Assembly: GCA_903858475.1 (NCBI GenBank)
Contig: CAIOIZ010000054.1
Location: 1 to 56,157, forward strand
Direction of reading: 5' to 3'
Source of the DNA: an uncultured Bacteroidota bacterium
GTDB lineage: Bacteria; Bacteroidota; Bacteroidia; Chitinophagales; Chitinophagaceae
DNA: 56,157 nt
The position numbers and the translations under genes were made by a program. Positions 45,416 through 55,499 of this stretch are shown here, piece after piece; within the stretch, counting starts at the first letter, position 1, and each line of letters opens with the position of its first letter. The notes beneath the pieces were generated by a model. The model saw only the letters and a list, made by a program, of their open reading frames with translations, was not told where the DNA came from and did not search any database.

Positions 45416-47053
45416 ATGAAAAAAATATTCTTTGCCTTCCTCTTGCTGTCTGTTACGGCTTACTCACAAAAATTATCTAAATCGGATAAAAAAATACTTG
45501 CCGGCCTACAAGCGCATATTGGCTATTTGGCTGATGATAAACTAGAAGGCAGAAGAACTGGTACCGCTGGTGAAAAATTGGCTTATGAATATATCAGTAG
45601 TGAATATCAAAAAGCTGGATTATTGCCCAAGGCCGAAAACGGTGGCTATATTCAAGATTTTGAAATTAATGAAGGCAAACAAATTAATCCTTCTACCCAT
45701 TTTATTATTAATGGAAATGATTTGCAGGTAGACAAAGATTTCTTTCCGCTTGTTTTTTCTCCGAACACTAGTTTTGAATCGAGTTCCTCCATGTCTATTC
45801 CCGAAGCGGGAGCCATCTGGTTCAGCGATCTGAAAGATTTGTTAGAGGAAAACAAAAAGAATCCACACTTTGATTTAACTGAAGCCGTTAAATCGGCCGC
45901 CAACAATGCTGGAGAAAAAGGCGCTACCGCTTATGTCATTTATAATACCGGTACCATCAAAGACGAATTAAAGTTTGAAGCGAAAGCTAAAAACGATCCA
46001 ATAAAAATTCCTGTGCTATATCTGCAGAAAGAAGCGAAACAAAAATTTTTAAACGACGAAAAATCTGCATTGGATATTAAATTAAAAGTTGTCATTGAAG
46101 ATAAAAAAAGAATTGGGCACAATGTGGCCGCCTATATTGATAACGGTGCTGCTACAACTATTATCCTGGGCGCACACTACGATCACCTCGGTTATGGAGA
46201 AGATAAAAACTCCTTATACGTAGGAACTACACCCGCTATTCATAATGGCGCTGATGACAATGCCAGCGGAACAGCCGCCTTAATTGAAATGGGAAAAATA
46301 TTAAAAGCAGCTAAACTAAAAAACAATAATTACCTATTGGTTTCCTTCAGTGGTGAAGAGTTGGGCTTATATGGTAGTAAATATTATACCGAACACCCTT
46401 CCATTAATTTAAGTACCGCCAACTACATGATTAATATGGATATGGTAGGCCGATTAAATGACAGCACCCATGGTTTAACTATTGGAGGATACGGTACTTC
46501 GCCCACCTGGGGAGAAATGATCACCGAAAAAGACGACTACTTTAAAATAAAATTTGATAGCAGTGGTGCTGGTCCGAGCGACCACACCAGTTTTTATAGA
46601 AAAGATATTCCTGTATTGTTTTTCTTTACTGGGGTACACGGCGATTACCACAAACCAAGCGATGATGCAGATAAAATTAATTACACCGGCGAGTTGAAGA
46701 TTGTAAGATACCTATACCGCCTTATTGAATCAGCCAACAAAAAAGGAAAACTACCTTTCACCAAAACGAGAGAAACCACCGCAAGCTCCAAGAATAGCTT
46801 CAAGGTTTCTTTGGGTGTTATGCCCGATTATACCTTCAGTGGCGGCGGCGTTAGAATTGATGGCGTAAGTGAAGGAAAACTGGCACAAAGAATTGGATTA
46901 AAGGCCGGGGATATTTTACTAGAACTGGGTGAACACAAATTCTCAGATGTGCAATCTTATATGCAAGTATTGGGAAAATTCAACAAAGGCGAAGCCACTA
47001 AACTAAAAATAAAGAGAGGAACAGAAGAGCTGGTTTTTGATATTGTATTTTAA
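45416..47053 (+). CDS. Exported M28 family aminopeptidase with PDZ domain
   Basis: The 545-aa product has a signal peptide (MKKIFFAFLLLSVTAYSQ). A protease-associated insert follows, then an M28 zinc-peptidase domain with GAHYDHLGYG, HNGADDNASGTAAL, FSGEELGLYGS, NMDMVGRLN and GPSDHTSFY, which supply the two-zinc ligands. The C-terminal 90 residues form a PDZ domain (GGGVRIDGVSEGKLAQRIGLKAGD kept in parts). It probably trims peptides in the periplasm. It is separate from the feoB gene, which points away. Confidence 0.93.
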   Translation: MKKIFFAFLLLSVTAYSQKLSKSDKKILAGLQAHIGYLADDKLEGRRTGTAGEKLAYEYISSEYQKAGLLPKAENGGYIQDFEINEGKQINPSTHFIINGNDLQVDKDFFPLVFSPNTSFESSSSMSIPEAGAIWFSDLKDLLEENKKNPHFDLTEAVKSAANNAGEKGATAYVIYNTGTIKDELKFEAKAKNDPIKIPVLYLQKEAKQKFLNDEKSALDIKLKVVIEDKKRIGHNVAAYIDNGAATTIILGAHYDHLGYGEDKNSLYVGTTPAIHNGADDNASGTAALIEMGKILKAAKLKNNNYLLVSFSGEELGLYGSKYYTEHPSINLSTANYMINMDMVGRLNDSTHGLTIGGYGTSPTWGEMITEKDDYFKIKFDSSGAGPSDHTSFYRKDIPVLFFFTGVHGDYHKPSDDADKINYTGELKIVRYLYRLIESANKKGKLPFTKTRETTASSKNSFKVSLGVMPDYTFSGGGVRIDGVSEGKLAQRIGLKAGDILLELGEHKFSDVQSYMQVLGKFNKGEATKLKIKRGTEELVFDIVF

Positions 47054-47072
47054 TTAGCGTATATAATATATC

Positions 47073-47513
47073 GTGAGTTTGAAACTTAAAATAGACAACG
47101 AATCCATCGCGGAGGAATTTTTTGAAGATGCTATTCTTCTAGGATTGGTTGCGCCGGTGAAAGACTATCAATTCAGTTGGCAACTCAACCAAGCACTGGG
47201 TTTTAATTTCAGGATTAACCACGATCTCGAAATTAAACTCGGTAAAAAAGACAGGGTTTATTATTTTTCGATTTTTGAATACAACGTACCTTCTACATCT
47301 ATCACACATTATTTGTACAACAATCAATTTGATGGAGAATATCTTTTACCGGAATTCAAACACCTCGACTTCGTTTGGTTAATAAAAGGAGAAACTATTG
47401 GCGCCGCAGAGTTGAGCTCCTTGATACAAGCCATTAAAACAATCTCGGGTGTGCAATTGGTAACAGAAATGACGAATGAAAAAATTAAAAACAAGCAACA
47501 CTTAATTTTTTAA
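47073..47513 (+). CDS. IPExxxVDY-family protein
   Basis: The 146-aa protein matches a small Bacteroidota-specific family named for a C-terminal IPExxxVDY motif, here [16 protein letters not shown]. Its function is not known. The start is GTG at 47073 ([11 protein letters not shown]), 19 bases after the peptidase stop. Its last 12 bases overlap the convergent selD gene. Confidence 0.75.
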   Translation: MSLKLKIDNESIAEEFFEDAILLGLVAPVKDYQFSWQLNQALGFNFRINHDLEIKLGKKDRVYYFSIFEYNVPSTSITHYLYNNQFDGEYLLPEFKHLDFVWLIKGETIGAAELSSLIQAIKTISGVQLVTEMTNEKIKNKQHLIF

Positions 47514-48545
47514 ATACACCGTCTTTTCAGCCTTTGGTCGCATTTCCCCAATTGGGCAAATAAAATCACTTAATCCATTTTCTTTCAATAGGTCAATCAC
47601 CTCCGCCACTGAGTTTTCGTCTACGGCTATCAGTAAGCCTCCGCTGGTTTGAGGATCGGCTAAAACAGCTTTTTGTATATCAGTCAATGGAGCAATTTTT
47701 TCTCCATAACTATCCCAGTTTCTTACTGTACCGCCGGGAATTGATTTTTGTTCTATATAATTCAATAGGTCGGGGATAATCAAGGGTACTTTATCAAAAT
47801 CAACAGCAGCACTCAAGTTGCTCCCCTCCGCCATTTCAACCAAGTGACCCAATAAACCAAAACCTGTTACATCTGTCATAGCGGTTACTCCCGACAGCTT
47901 ACCCAACAAAGCACCAATCTTGTTGAGCTGCATCATTTGTTTGGCAGCTATACCACGATGCGCCGCTTGTAAAATACCTTTTTTCTCTGCTGTTGTTAAG
48001 ATGCCCACACCCAATGGTTTGGTGAGAAACAAAATATTTCCCTCCTGGGCCTTGTTGTTTTGTTTGATATTTTGAAGAGGCACCAACCCGTTCACCGCTA
48101 ATCCAAATATTGGCTCAGGTGAATCAATGCTATGACCTCCTGCTAATGGAATACCCGCCTCTAAACAAACGCTTCTACTTCCCTCAATCACCAATTTGGC
48201 CACAGCGGCCGGAAGTGTATTGATGGGCCAACCCAAGATAGCAATCGCTAATATGGGTTGACCACCCATTGCATAAATATCACTGATGGCATTCGCAGAT
48301 GCAATCCTTCCAAATTCATAAGGATCATCTACAATGGGCATGAAAAAATCTGTTGTAGAAATCAATGCGCTGCCATTACCTAAATCATATACAGCTGCAT
48401 CATCCTTACTATGGTTGCCTACAATTAATTTATCATTATCGGGCATAGCCAAATTGCTGCTTAAAATTTCATCCAACACCTTGGGTGAAATTTTACAACC
48501 GCAGCCTGCTCCATGAGAATATTGTGTAAGTTTAATTTCGTTCAT
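47502..48545 (-). CDS. selD: Selenide, water dikinase (selenophosphate synthetase)
   Basis: SelD makes selenophosphate from selenide and ATP. The 347-aa enzyme has the N-terminal catalytic motif HGAGCGCK with Cys15 in place of selenocysteine and Lys18. It also has [63 protein letters not shown] and [13 protein letters not shown] perfect -7 element ends four bases before the ATG. In this region selenium probably goes only to tRNA (see mnmH); no selA, selB or selC was recognised. Confidence 0.96.
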   Translation of the reverse strand: MNEIKLTQYSHGAGCGCKISPKVLDEILSSNLAMPDNDKLIVGNHSKDDAAVYDLGNGSALISTTDFFMPIVDDPYEFGRIASANAISDIYAMGGQPILAIAILGWPINTLPAAVAKLVIEGSRSVCLEAGIPLAGGHSIDSPEPIFGLAVNGLVPLQNIKQNNKAQEGNILFLTKPLGVGILTTAEKKGILQAAHRGIAAKQMMQLNKIGALLGKLSGVTAMTDVTGFGLLGHLVEMAEGSNLSAAVDFDKVPLIIPDLLNYIEQKSIPGGTVRNWDSYGEKIAPLTDIQKAVLADPQTSGGLLIAVDENSVAEVIDLLKENGLSDFICPIGEMRPKAEKTVYLKN

Positions 48546-48549
48546 GATA

Positions 48550-48557
48550 CAAATTTA
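48550..48557 (-). promoter_or_regulatory. -7 element four bases before the selD start
   Basis: The minus strand reads TAAATTTG and then TATC before the ATG at 48545. The same four-base spacing occurs at the inositol-monophosphatase gene, predicting a leaderless selD mRNA. Confidence 0.5.
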
Positions 48558-48605
48558 CTAATTGTGCTGCATGCCTTTCAACAAGAACAACTATTATATT
48601 AATGA

Positions 48606-49955
48606 CTATTTCCTTTTACGAAATACAATCGCCGAACTTCTTTGTAAATCGCCACTAAACCTAATTTCATAACGCTCACCACCATCGTTTACAATTAACA
48701 ATCCTGTATTGGGTGGTAAACTACCCAAGGTTTCTGCATACATCACAATTTGTATACTATCACCCGTTCCTTGTGTGTAAATGGTTTTTCTAACCGCATT
48801 GGTACTCAAACCAACCCTTGACATAATAACCTTCCCGTTCATTAATACACTTACCGTATCTCCATCTACCTCTCCATTATCATAGAGGGTTATTTCAAGA
48901 CTATCTGATTTATAATACACCGATTCAATATTTTCAATCTTCCTTGTTTCAAATGCAACGGGTGGATTGGCTACGGGAATATTTGCTTTTGCAATAATGG
49001 TCACGGGTTTTTCAACAGCACTTACCGCCACAGATGGCGGTGGGGTAGGATTTGTTTTTATAGGAGTTATAACAGCGGGCGTATTGTTTACCACTACTGA
49101 TGCTGGTGGCTTCATCACTGGTTTTGTTGCTGTAACCGGTTTGCTAATAGGCGGTGCAGCAGTAACCGTTGTTGCCACGGGTACAGCGGGAATAAGCTTG
49201 TTGTTAGATGAAGCAACCGTTGGGCTTACCGGCTTCGCTACCACTACAGGGGTACCTGTTTTGGGAGACTGTACAATTGGCTCCTGCTTTATTGCCGCAG
49301 TAGTTGGCTGAACCTTTGTTTCTATTTTTATCTGTTGCTGTTGGATAGCGGGCTTTCCCTCGGGAATGGTTTCGTTTGGACTAAGCACTGCTACTGTATT
49401 GATGGGTGCAAGAATTGGCTTGGTATCCACAAAAGAAAGGTTCTTTACCAAATCCAATTCTTGCAGGTGTGGTATTAGGGCCGATTGCCAATAATTTCTT
49501 TTTCTTTCAATATGTATATAACCAGTTACTGAATGATACTCACGGGTAGTAGTAGTGGTAAATAATCCCGTAAGCATCATAACTGTATCTTTTAATTCAA
49601 ACACCAACGCGCTAATTTGATGAACCCCCCGAGGTGGAGCAACCGGATAATTATTGGCAATGAGCTCTACATCTTCAACAATCAACCGATCTTTTCTTTT
49701 ATTGATTTTTACCTTTTTTACGCCGTGGTATTCCTTGTCATCAATAATAAAATAGGTATGGCTATACCCATATAATTTTCCCTTTTTCTCGCTAATCGCT
49801 ATTTCGTATTTATAATTTTTTTGGGTGGTATCATTGTACATATAACCCTTCCAAAGTCCGGTTACATCCTGCTGCTCCCAACCTGCTGTTTGTGCAAAAA
49901 AATAAAGCGGGGATAATGAAAAAATTAATAAAGATAAAAATGTTTTTTTTCGCAT
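48606..49955 (-). CDS. Exported hypothetical protein with proline-rich linker between two domains
   Basis: The 449-aa product has a signal peptide (SLLIFSLSPLYFFAQ). Its N-terminal 150 residues form a beta-rich domain with VTGLWKGYMYNDTTQK, resembling lipocalin-like small-ligand modules. About 150 residues rich in Pro, Thr and Val follow as a linker. The last 120 residues carry a module common in exported Bacteroidota proteins, with YDNGEVDGDTVSVLMNGKV and LGSLPPNTGLLIVNDGGERY. No enzymatic motif is visible. It is translationally coupled to mnmH upstream (the start and stop codons share one base) and precedes selD on the same strand by 60 bases. Function is unknown; a link to selenium metabolism is only positional. 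Confidence 0.7.
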   Translation of the reverse strand: MRKKTFLSLLIFSLSPLYFFAQTAGWEQQDVTGLWKGYMYNDTTQKNYKYEIAISEKKGKLYGYSHTYFIIDDKEYHGVKKVKINKRKDRLIVEDVELIANNYPVAPPRGVHQISALVFELKDTVMMLTGLFTTTTTREYHSVTGYIHIERKRNYWQSALIPHLQELDLVKNLSFVDTKPILAPINTVAVLSPNETIPEGKPAIQQQQIKIETKVQPTTAAIKQEPIVQSPKTGTPVVVAKPVSPTVASSNNKLIPAVPVATTVTAAPPISKPVTATKPVMKPPASVVVNNTPAVITPIKTNPTPPPSVAVSAVEKPVTIIAKANIPVANPPVAFETRKIENIESVYYKSDSLEITLYDNGEVDGDTVSVLMNGKVIMSRVGLSTNAVRKTIYTQGTGDSIQIVMYAETLGSLPPNTGLLIVNDGGERYEIRFSGDLQRSSAIVFRKRK

Positions 49956-51007
49956 TATTGTATTTTTTGGACATTGGTAATTGTATCAACGCTTAAACAG
50001 GGGATTTTATTTAATAGCGAAGTTATATTTTCCCGATTCTGTAGTCCCTTTTCATACCACTTATCGTAATACCTGAGTAAAATTCTAAAACTCTCTTTGG
50101 TATTTTCTTCCAACAAAAAATTGATGGCGTTTTTTGTTTCCAATCCTCCTAGTCTTTTTTGTATTCGCATGATCGCGGTAACAAGTTTATCCCTTTCTAA
50201 TTTTCCGTAGGTTTCTGTGATATAATTTAACCTTTCCTCAAAGGGAATATCAAAAAATAAAATTTTACTATTTCTTATATTCGGCCACAAAGCCATCGGA
50301 ATTTGTAGGTTTCCAATTCTTTGACTTTCGTCTTCAATGTAAATGGTATGGGTTGGGTTGGATGATTGTTGCAGCTGATGTGTTTCGGAAAATAGTTTAG
50401 TAGCCAATAAGTTTTCAAACATTTCCTGCCTGGGTTGCGCACCCATGCTACCAAATGCCGATCCTTTGTGATTGGCCAAGGCCTCTAAATCAATGATCCT
50501 TTTGTTTTTTTGTTGCAAGCCCTCCAACAAAAGCGTTTTTCCGCTTCCGGTATATCCACCAATTACAGTGAAGGGATATTTTTTTTCAAATTGTTCGAGT
50601 ACCCATGTACGATAGGCCTTATACCCACCCACCAATGTAAATACCTTAAATCCATACAAGTCAAGTAACCAAGCCACCCCGGCGCTGCGCATGCCACCTC
50701 TCCAGCAGTGTACCAATATAATTTTATCGGTAACTGTTGGGTGATGAGTTTTAATTGCCTCCACCGCTTCTACCATCTTGCTCATTTTTCCACCAAAATA
50801 ATCCAAGCCTAATTTAATCGCCCGTTCTCTGCTTTCTTGTTTATATGCGGTGCCTACTACTTTTCTTTCTTCATCTTCAAACAATGGAATATTGTGTGCA
50901 TTGGGAATATGCGCTTGTTGGTATTCACCGGGACTCCTAACATCCAATACAGGATGCAGGGTTGCCTTCTTAAGAAATTCCTCTATTGATAATTTTTGAA
51001 TTGCCAT
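49955..51007 (-). CDS. mnmH: tRNA 2-selenouridine synthase
   Basis: MnmH (SelU) converts 2-thiouridine at the wobble position of certain tRNAs to 2-selenouridine using selenophosphate. The 350-aa protein has an N-terminal rhodanese domain with VLDVRSPGEYQQAHIPNA and the catalytic cysteine in LVHCWRGGMRSAG. A P-loop domain follows with GGYTGSGKTLLLEGL and the IYIEDESQRIGNLQIP stretch. It starts 74 bases after rho stops. It overlaps the following exported-protein gene by one base, and selD follows next, so the three form one selenium-related transcript. Confidence 0.95.
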   Translation of the reverse strand: MAIQKLSIEEFLKKATLHPVLDVRSPGEYQQAHIPNAHNIPLFEDEERKVVGTAYKQESRERAIKLGLDYFGGKMSKMVEAVEAIKTHHPTVTDKIILVHCWRGGMRSAGVAWLLDLYGFKVFTLVGGYKAYRTWVLEQFEKKYPFTVIGGYTGSGKTLLLEGLQQKNKRIIDLEALANHKGSAFGSMGAQPRQEMFENLLATKLFSETHQLQQSSNPTHTIYIEDESQRIGNLQIPMALWPNIRNSKILFFDIPFEERLNYITETYGKLERDKLVTAIMRIQKRLGGLETKNAINFLLEENTKESFRILLRYYDKWYEKGLQNRENITSLLNKIPCLSVDTITNVQKIQ

Positions 51008-51037
51008 TACTTAATGCCATGAAGTTACAAAAAGAAA

Positions 51038-51062
51038 AAGCCGCTAATTAATTCAGCGGCTT
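51038..51062 (-). terminator. Intrinsic terminator of rho
   Basis: AAGCCGCT at 51038-51045 pairs with AGCGGCTT at 51055-51062, leaving a nine-base loop. The minus strand continues into a T-rich run. It lies 20 bases beyond the rho stop and just before mnmH. Confidence 0.8.
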
Positions 51063-51081
51063 ACAATTTATTTTAATTCTT

Positions 51082-52707
51082 TTATCCATTCATAGATGTT
51101 AGGAATTCGGCATTGTCCTTGGTTCCCTTCATGTTTTTCAAGAGTAAATTAATTGCTTCTTCACTATTCATATCGGCCATGTGTTTACGCAATACCCACA
51201 TGCGCTTGAAGGTGTCTTTGTCTAACAATAAATCATCTCTTCGAGTGCTAGAGGCAACAATATCAATGGCAGGATAAATACGTCTATTGGATAGTTTTCT
51301 ATCTAATTGCAATTCCATATTACCCGTACCCTTAAATTCTTCAAATATCACCTCATCCATCTTGCTACCCGTATCAACCAGGGCGGTAGCTAGTATTGTT
51401 AATGATCCTCCGTTTTCTATTTTCCTTGCAGCACCAAAAAATTGTTTGGGCTTTTGCATGGCATTGGCTTCCACACCACCACTTAATACCTTACCACTAG
51501 AAGGCGCAACGGTATTGTGTGCCCTGGCTAAACGAGTGATAGAGTCTAATAATATTACTACATCATGACCACATTCAACCAATCGTTTTGCTTTCTGCAA
51601 TGCAATGGTGCTAACCTTCACGTGTTTGTCTGCTGGCTCATCAAAGGTAGAAGCAATAACCTCTGCCTTTACACTTCTTTCCATATCTGTTACCTCCTCT
51701 GGTCTTTCATCCACCAACACCACCATCAAATAACATTCAGGATGATTTTCTGCAATGGCATTGGCCACCTCTTTCAACAACATGGTTTTACCCGTTTTGG
51801 GTTGTGCCACAATCAAACCCCTTTGTCCTTTACCAATAGGAGTAAAGAGGTCCATAATACGCGTGCTATAATTATCAGAGGTAGTGCAAAGATTTAATTT
51901 TTCAAAAGGAAATAACGGTGTTAAATAATCGAAAGGAACACGATCCCTTACTTCGTCTGGGCGCTTACCGTTAATGGTGTCCACCTTTAGTAATGCAAAG
52001 TATTTTTCTCCTTCTTTTGGAGGTCGAACACTTCCATAAACCGTATCGCCCGTTTTTAATCCAAATAATTTTATTTGTGAGGGTGATACATAAATATCAT
52101 CGGGGGAAGAAAGGTAATTGTAATCACTGCTTCTTAAAAAGCCATATCCATCGGGCATCATTTCTAAGACACCTTCCCCTAAAATAATTCCATCAAACTC
52201 TATATTAAATACATTCTGCTCCTTGCGTTGGGGCGCTTGTTTTTGTTGTGCTTGTGTTTCTTCTGGCAATTGCACCTCGGGCTGCTGCTCATCTTCTTCT
52301 GCTAATAATTTCGCAAACAATGGCGGCAGGCTGCTTTGTCCGTCGAGTATGGGTTGCAACTCCTCTTCCGTTTCGATCTCGTTCACCTCGGGCTTGGTTT
52401 TTTTCAACGGTTTTGGTGGTTCTGTTTTTTTAGCTTTTTGCACAGGTAATTCCTTCTTCTCTGGCACAGGTTCTTGCATTACCTCCGCTTCTTCTGCTGA
52501 ATTATCAGTAGTGGCTTTTATAATTCTTTTACGCTTGGGTTTTTCTCCTTCGTTTTTTTTGTCTGCATTCATAATAGCTTGTTTATCCAGGATTTTATAT
52601 ACCAATTCCTGTTTGTTTAATTTTTTTGCGTTGGGGATGGTAAGTTGCTCAGCAATATCAAGCAACTCGGGAACGAGCAGGTCGTTCAGTTGTAAGATGT
52701 CGTACAT
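51082..52707 (-). CDS. rho: Transcription termination factor Rho with N-terminal extension
   Basis: Rho is the hexameric ATP-dependent RNA translocase that ends transcription. The 541-aa protein has a Rho N-terminal helical domain ([16 protein letters not shown]). A 130-residue extension rich in Lys, Glu and Pro follows, with clusters such as KPKRKRIIK. The RNA-binding cold-shock-like domain has [21 protein letters not shown]. The ATPase core has Walker [41 protein letters not shown] and SGGVEANAM. Such insertions are typical in Bacteroidota and may bind RNA or form condensates. A promoter at 52840-52872 would give a leader of about 128 bases, enough for autoregulation. Confidence 0.96.
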   Translation of the reverse strand: MYDILQLNDLLVPELLDIAEQLTIPNAKKLNKQELVYKILDKQAIMNADKKNEGEKPKRKRIIKATTDNSAEEAEVMQEPVPEKKELPVQKAKKTEPPKPLKKTKPEVNEIETEEELQPILDGQSSLPPLFAKLLAEEDEQQPEVQLPEETQAQQKQAPQRKEQNVFNIEFDGIILGEGVLEMMPDGYGFLRSSDYNYLSSPDDIYVSPSQIKLFGLKTGDTVYGSVRPPKEGEKYFALLKVDTINGKRPDEVRDRVPFDYLTPLFPFEKLNLCTTSDNYSTRIMDLFTPIGKGQRGLIVAQPKTGKTMLLKEVANAIAENHPECYLMVVLVDERPEEVTDMERSVKAEVIASTFDEPADKHVKVSTIALQKAKRLVECGHDVVILLDSITRLARAHNTVAPSSGKVLSGGVEANAMQKPKQFFGAARKIENGGSLTILATALVDTGSKMDEVIFEEFKGTGNMELQLDRKLSNRRIYPAIDIVASSTRRDDLLLDKDTFKRMWVLRKHMADMNSEEAINLLLKNMKGTKDNAEFLTSMNG

Positions 52708-52839
52708 AAAAGATGGTAGTAATTAAGTCTCAAAAACCGGTCTTAAAAAGTCTGAAAATTGAATTGAAATTTTTTGATGAGGAAATGGCCACTGTGATAA
52801 AAAGAATGATTGAGTAATCTTATCGGCTCTTTCCGAGGT

Positions 52840-52872
52840 CAAAAATAGGTTGTTTTTTGATAAAAAAACAAA
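52840..52872 (-). promoter_or_regulatory. Promoter of rho with both -33 and -7 elements
   Basis: The minus strand has TTTG (52869-52872), 21 bases of AT-rich spacer and TATTTTTG (52840-52847). This is the full TTTG-spacer-TAnnTTTG arrangement used by the primary sigma factor here. It would place the mRNA start about 128 bases before the rho start codon. Confidence 0.6.
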
Positions 52873-52994
52873 ATTTTTACCCTTTTGAGGTTTAGTAATG
52901 AGTAGAATGGCCTTTTCACGCGATTTTAATTCCTTTATTCAACCCAAAATAGGTACCCGGGGCAAAACCAGTAGGGTGCAAGCCCATCTATTAT

Positions 52995-53002
52995 TATATT
53001 TG
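52995..53002 (+). promoter_or_regulatory. Bacteroidota -7 element of asnS
   Basis: TATATTTG matches TAnnTTTG and ends 19 bases before the ATG at 53022. The frame extends upstream to a TTG at 53013, but the ATG gives the expected family N-terminus. Confidence 0.5.
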
Positions 53003-53021
53003 CAGCTATTAATTGTATACT

Positions 53022-54476
53022 ATGTTTAATAAAAGAATGAGGATTAAGGAGCTGTTGGCCAGCGAAAGCACAAACTACGAAACAACGGTAATGGGGTGGG
53101 TAAGAACCTTTCGCAACAACCAGTTTATAGCACTTAACGACGGTAGCACCAACCATAATATACAGATTGTTGCAGCGTTGGGGAAATTTGAAGAGGACCT
53201 GCTAAAGCGTATTACCACGGGCGCTTGCATAAAAGCAACCGGCGAAGTGATTCCTTCACTGGGCAAGGGGCAAAGGGTAGAATTAAAAGCCATTTCTATT
53301 GAAATTTTAGGAGACAGTGATGCTGAAAAATTTCCCCTTCAACCCAAAAAACACAGCCTTGAATTTTTAAGAGAAATTGCACATCTTCGTTTTCGTACCA
53401 ATACTTTTGGTGCCATTTTCAGGGTACGCCATACCCTGGCTTTTGCGGTTCATAAATTCTTTAATGACAAGGGTTTTGTTTATTTACACACGCCTATCAT
53501 AACCGCTAGTGATGCCGAAGGGGCTGGTGAAACTTTTCGTGTAACCACACTCCCTATTGATGGTAGCGCACCCAAAAACGAAGATGGTAGCATTAATTTT
53601 AAAGAAGATTTTTTTGGACGCAGCACCAATCTTACCGTAAGTGGCCAATTAGAGGGAGAGTTGGCAGCAATGGCGTTTAGTGATATCTATACTTTTGGTC
53701 CCACTTTTAGAGCAGAGAATAGCAACACCGCCCGACACCTTGCTGAATTCTGGATGATTGAACCAGAAATGGCCTTTTATGATTTGGAAGACAATGCCAA
53801 TCTTGCCGAAGCCTTTATCAAATTCATTATTGGTTATGCCCTTGAACACAATAAAGAAGATCTTGAATTTTTAGCACAGAGGCTTGCTGAAGAAGAAAAA
53901 GCATTGCCACAAGATAAACGCAGTGAATTGGGCTTAATGGAAAAACTTGATTTTGTAGTTAATAACGATTTTGAAAGAGTAACCTATACCGAAGCCATCG
54001 ATATTCTTAGAGAGAGCAATCATAATAAGAAGAAAAAATTTCAATACCTGATTGATAAATGGGGTATTGATTTGCAAAGTGAACACGAAAGGTACCTGGT
54101 AGAAAAACATTTTAAAAAACCTGTTATCTTAACCAATTACCCTGCAGAAATTAAAGCCTTTTACATGCGCCAAAATGATGGTTGCGAACCCGGTAGACAA
54201 ACGGTTGCGGCCATGGATATTCTAGCACCCGGTATTGGCGAAATTGTTGGTGGTAGCCAAAGAGAAGAAAGGTTGGACAAGCTGGAACAAAGAATGAAAG
54301 AAATGAATATCCCCACAGAAGACCTTTGGTGGTATTTAGATACTAGAAAATTTGGCGCTTGTCCACACGCTGGTTTTGGGCTTGGATTTGAAAGGTTGGT
54401 ACAATTTGTAACCGGAATGGGAAATATCAGAGATGTTATTCCTTTCCCTAGATATCCAAAGACGGCAGAATTTTAA
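53022..54476 (+). CDS. asnS: Asparagine--tRNA ligase
   Basis: AsnRS charges tRNA-Asn. The 484-aa protein has the N-terminal OB-fold anticodon-binding domain ([20 protein letters not shown]). The class II core follows with motif 2 [19 protein letters not shown] and motif 3 [15 protein letters not shown], ending in [10 protein letters not shown]. The start at 53022 gives [12 protein letters not shown]. The frame also opens at TTG 53013, but the ATG is better placed relative to the promoter. It ends at a strong terminator. Confidence 0.97.
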   Translation: MFNKRMRIKELLASESTNYETTVMGWVRTFRNNQFIALNDGSTNHNIQIVAALGKFEEDLLKRITTGACIKATGEVIPSLGKGQRVELKAISIEILGDSDAEKFPLQPKKHSLEFLREIAHLRFRTNTFGAIFRVRHTLAFAVHKFFNDKGFVYLHTPIITASDAEGAGETFRVTTLPIDGSAPKNEDGSINFKEDFFGRSTNLTVSGQLEGELAAMAFSDIYTFGPTFRAENSNTARHLAEFWMIEPEMAFYDLEDNANLAEAFIKFIIGYALEHNKEDLEFLAQRLAEEEKALPQDKRSELGLMEKLDFVVNNDFERVTYTEAIDILRESNHNKKKKFQYLIDKWGIDLQSEHERYLVEKHFKKPVILTNYPAEIKAFYMRQNDGCEPGRQTVAAMDILAPGIGEIVGGSQREERLDKLEQRMKEMNIPTEDLWWYLDTRKFGACPHAGFGLGFERLVQFVTGMGNIRDVIPFPRYPKTAEF

Positions 54477-54500
54477 TGGCTATTTTTAAAATACTTTATG

Positions 54501-54524
54501 ACGGAGCCCTGCGCTCCGTTTTTT
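54501..54524 (+). terminator. Intrinsic terminator after asnS
   Basis: ACGGAGC at 54501-54507 pairs with GCTCCGT at 54513-54519 across a five-base loop and runs into six T residues. It lies 25 bases after the asnS stop. Confidence 0.85.
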
Positions 54525-54573
54525 ATGCAATAGCTGTTTTTCCGCCGTATATTTATTGCCCAAAAGCAATCAT

Positions 54574-55494
54574 ATGCGTTTTCGTCTACTGGTTTTATCC
54601 TTTTATTTTATTACTATCGGTAACGCACAAACTCCAAGGCCTTCTTCGGGAACAATTAGGCAGTTCGAAAATTTCTCTTCCGCTTATGTGGAGCCAAGAA
54701 CTGTTGATGTTTGGTTGCCCGATGATTATTCAGCAAAGAAAAAATATGCAGTCCTGTATATGCAGGATGGAAAAAGCCTATTCGATAGCAATATTGTATG
54801 GAACCACCAAGAATGGATGGTAGATGAAACAATCGGCCGCTTATTAAAAGAAAAAAAAATCAACAACTGTATTGTTGTGGGTATATACAACACCGAAACA
54901 TCCCGCCACCTGGAATATTTTCCACAAAAAGCATTTGAATCACTTCCTAAACCCCAACAAGATTCGCTTTTTAAAACAAACAGAAGCAGTGGGGTGGCTG
55001 TATTCAAAGAAAATAAATTGCGCTCCGATAATTATTTATTGTTTTTGACAAAAGAATTAAAACCTTTTATTGATAGCAGCTTTTCAACCCTGAAAGATAG
55101 TAAGCACACATTCATTGGCGGTAGTAGTATGGGAGGATTAATTTCTTTGTATGCAATTTGTGAATATCCTGCCGTTTTTGGCGGTGCCGCCTGCATCTCT
55201 ACTCATTGGCCCGGAATTTTCACCATAGACAACAACCCCATTCCCGCTGCTATTTTTGAATACCTGAAATGGCACCTCCCAGACCCCAAACAACATCAAC
55301 TTTATTTTGACTATGGGGACGCAACCCTAGATGCACTATATCCTCCATTGCAAAAACAAGCTGATCAAATTATAAAAGCTCGAGGGTATAATAATAAAAA
55401 CTGGAAAACAATTTATTTTCCTGGAGCAGATCACACTGAAAAATCCTGGAGCAAAAGATTTGAACAACCTCTTATTTTTTTATTGAGTAAATAA
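54574..55494 (+). CDS. Exported esterase-like alpha/beta hydrolase (esterase D family)
   Basis: The 306-aa protein has a signal peptide (MRFRLLVLSFYFITIGNAQ) and then a putative-esterase fold related to esterase D/feruloyl esterase and iron-enterochelin-esterase-type enzymes. The nucleophile elbow is GGSSMGGLISLY. The C-terminal end has the histidine in FPGADHTEKSW. It likely hydrolyses an ester in the periplasm or outside. The ATG at 54574 is chosen because the frame otherwise begins at a TTG at 54556 without a good signal. The terminator of asnS lies 50 bases upstream. Confidence 0.85.
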   Translation: MRFRLLVLSFYFITIGNAQTPRPSSGTIRQFENFSSAYVEPRTVDVWLPDDYSAKKKYAVLYMQDGKSLFDSNIVWNHQEWMVDETIGRLLKEKKINNCIVVGIYNTETSRHLEYFPQKAFESLPKPQQDSLFKTNRSSGVAVFKENKLRSDNYLLFLTKELKPFIDSSFSTLKDSKHTFIGGSSMGGLISLYAICEYPAVFGGAACISTHWPGIFTIDNNPIPAAIFEYLKWHLPDPKQHQLYFDYGDATLDALYPPLQKQADQIIKARGYNNKNWKTIYFPGADHTEKSWSKRFEQPLIFLLSK

Positions 55495-55499
55495 AAACG

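Larger units (their letters stand above)
52708..53021. other. Divergent rho/asnS regulatory region
   Basis: This 314-base stretch holds the rho promoter on the minus strand, a long AT-rich rho leader and the asnS promoter on the plus strand. No ORF of any length was supported. The rho leader has A/T runs but no strong hairpin. Confidence 0.6.

Noticed and set aside
48967-49311. 114-aa open frame opposite the Pro/Thr/Val-rich linker
   Set aside because: Its glycine/valine/threonine repeats mirror the linker of the exported protein on the other strand.
52223-52726. 167-aa open frame opposite the rho N-terminal region
   Set aside because: It is a shadow of the charged extension of Rho, with Ser/Cys/Phe-rich composition and no domain.
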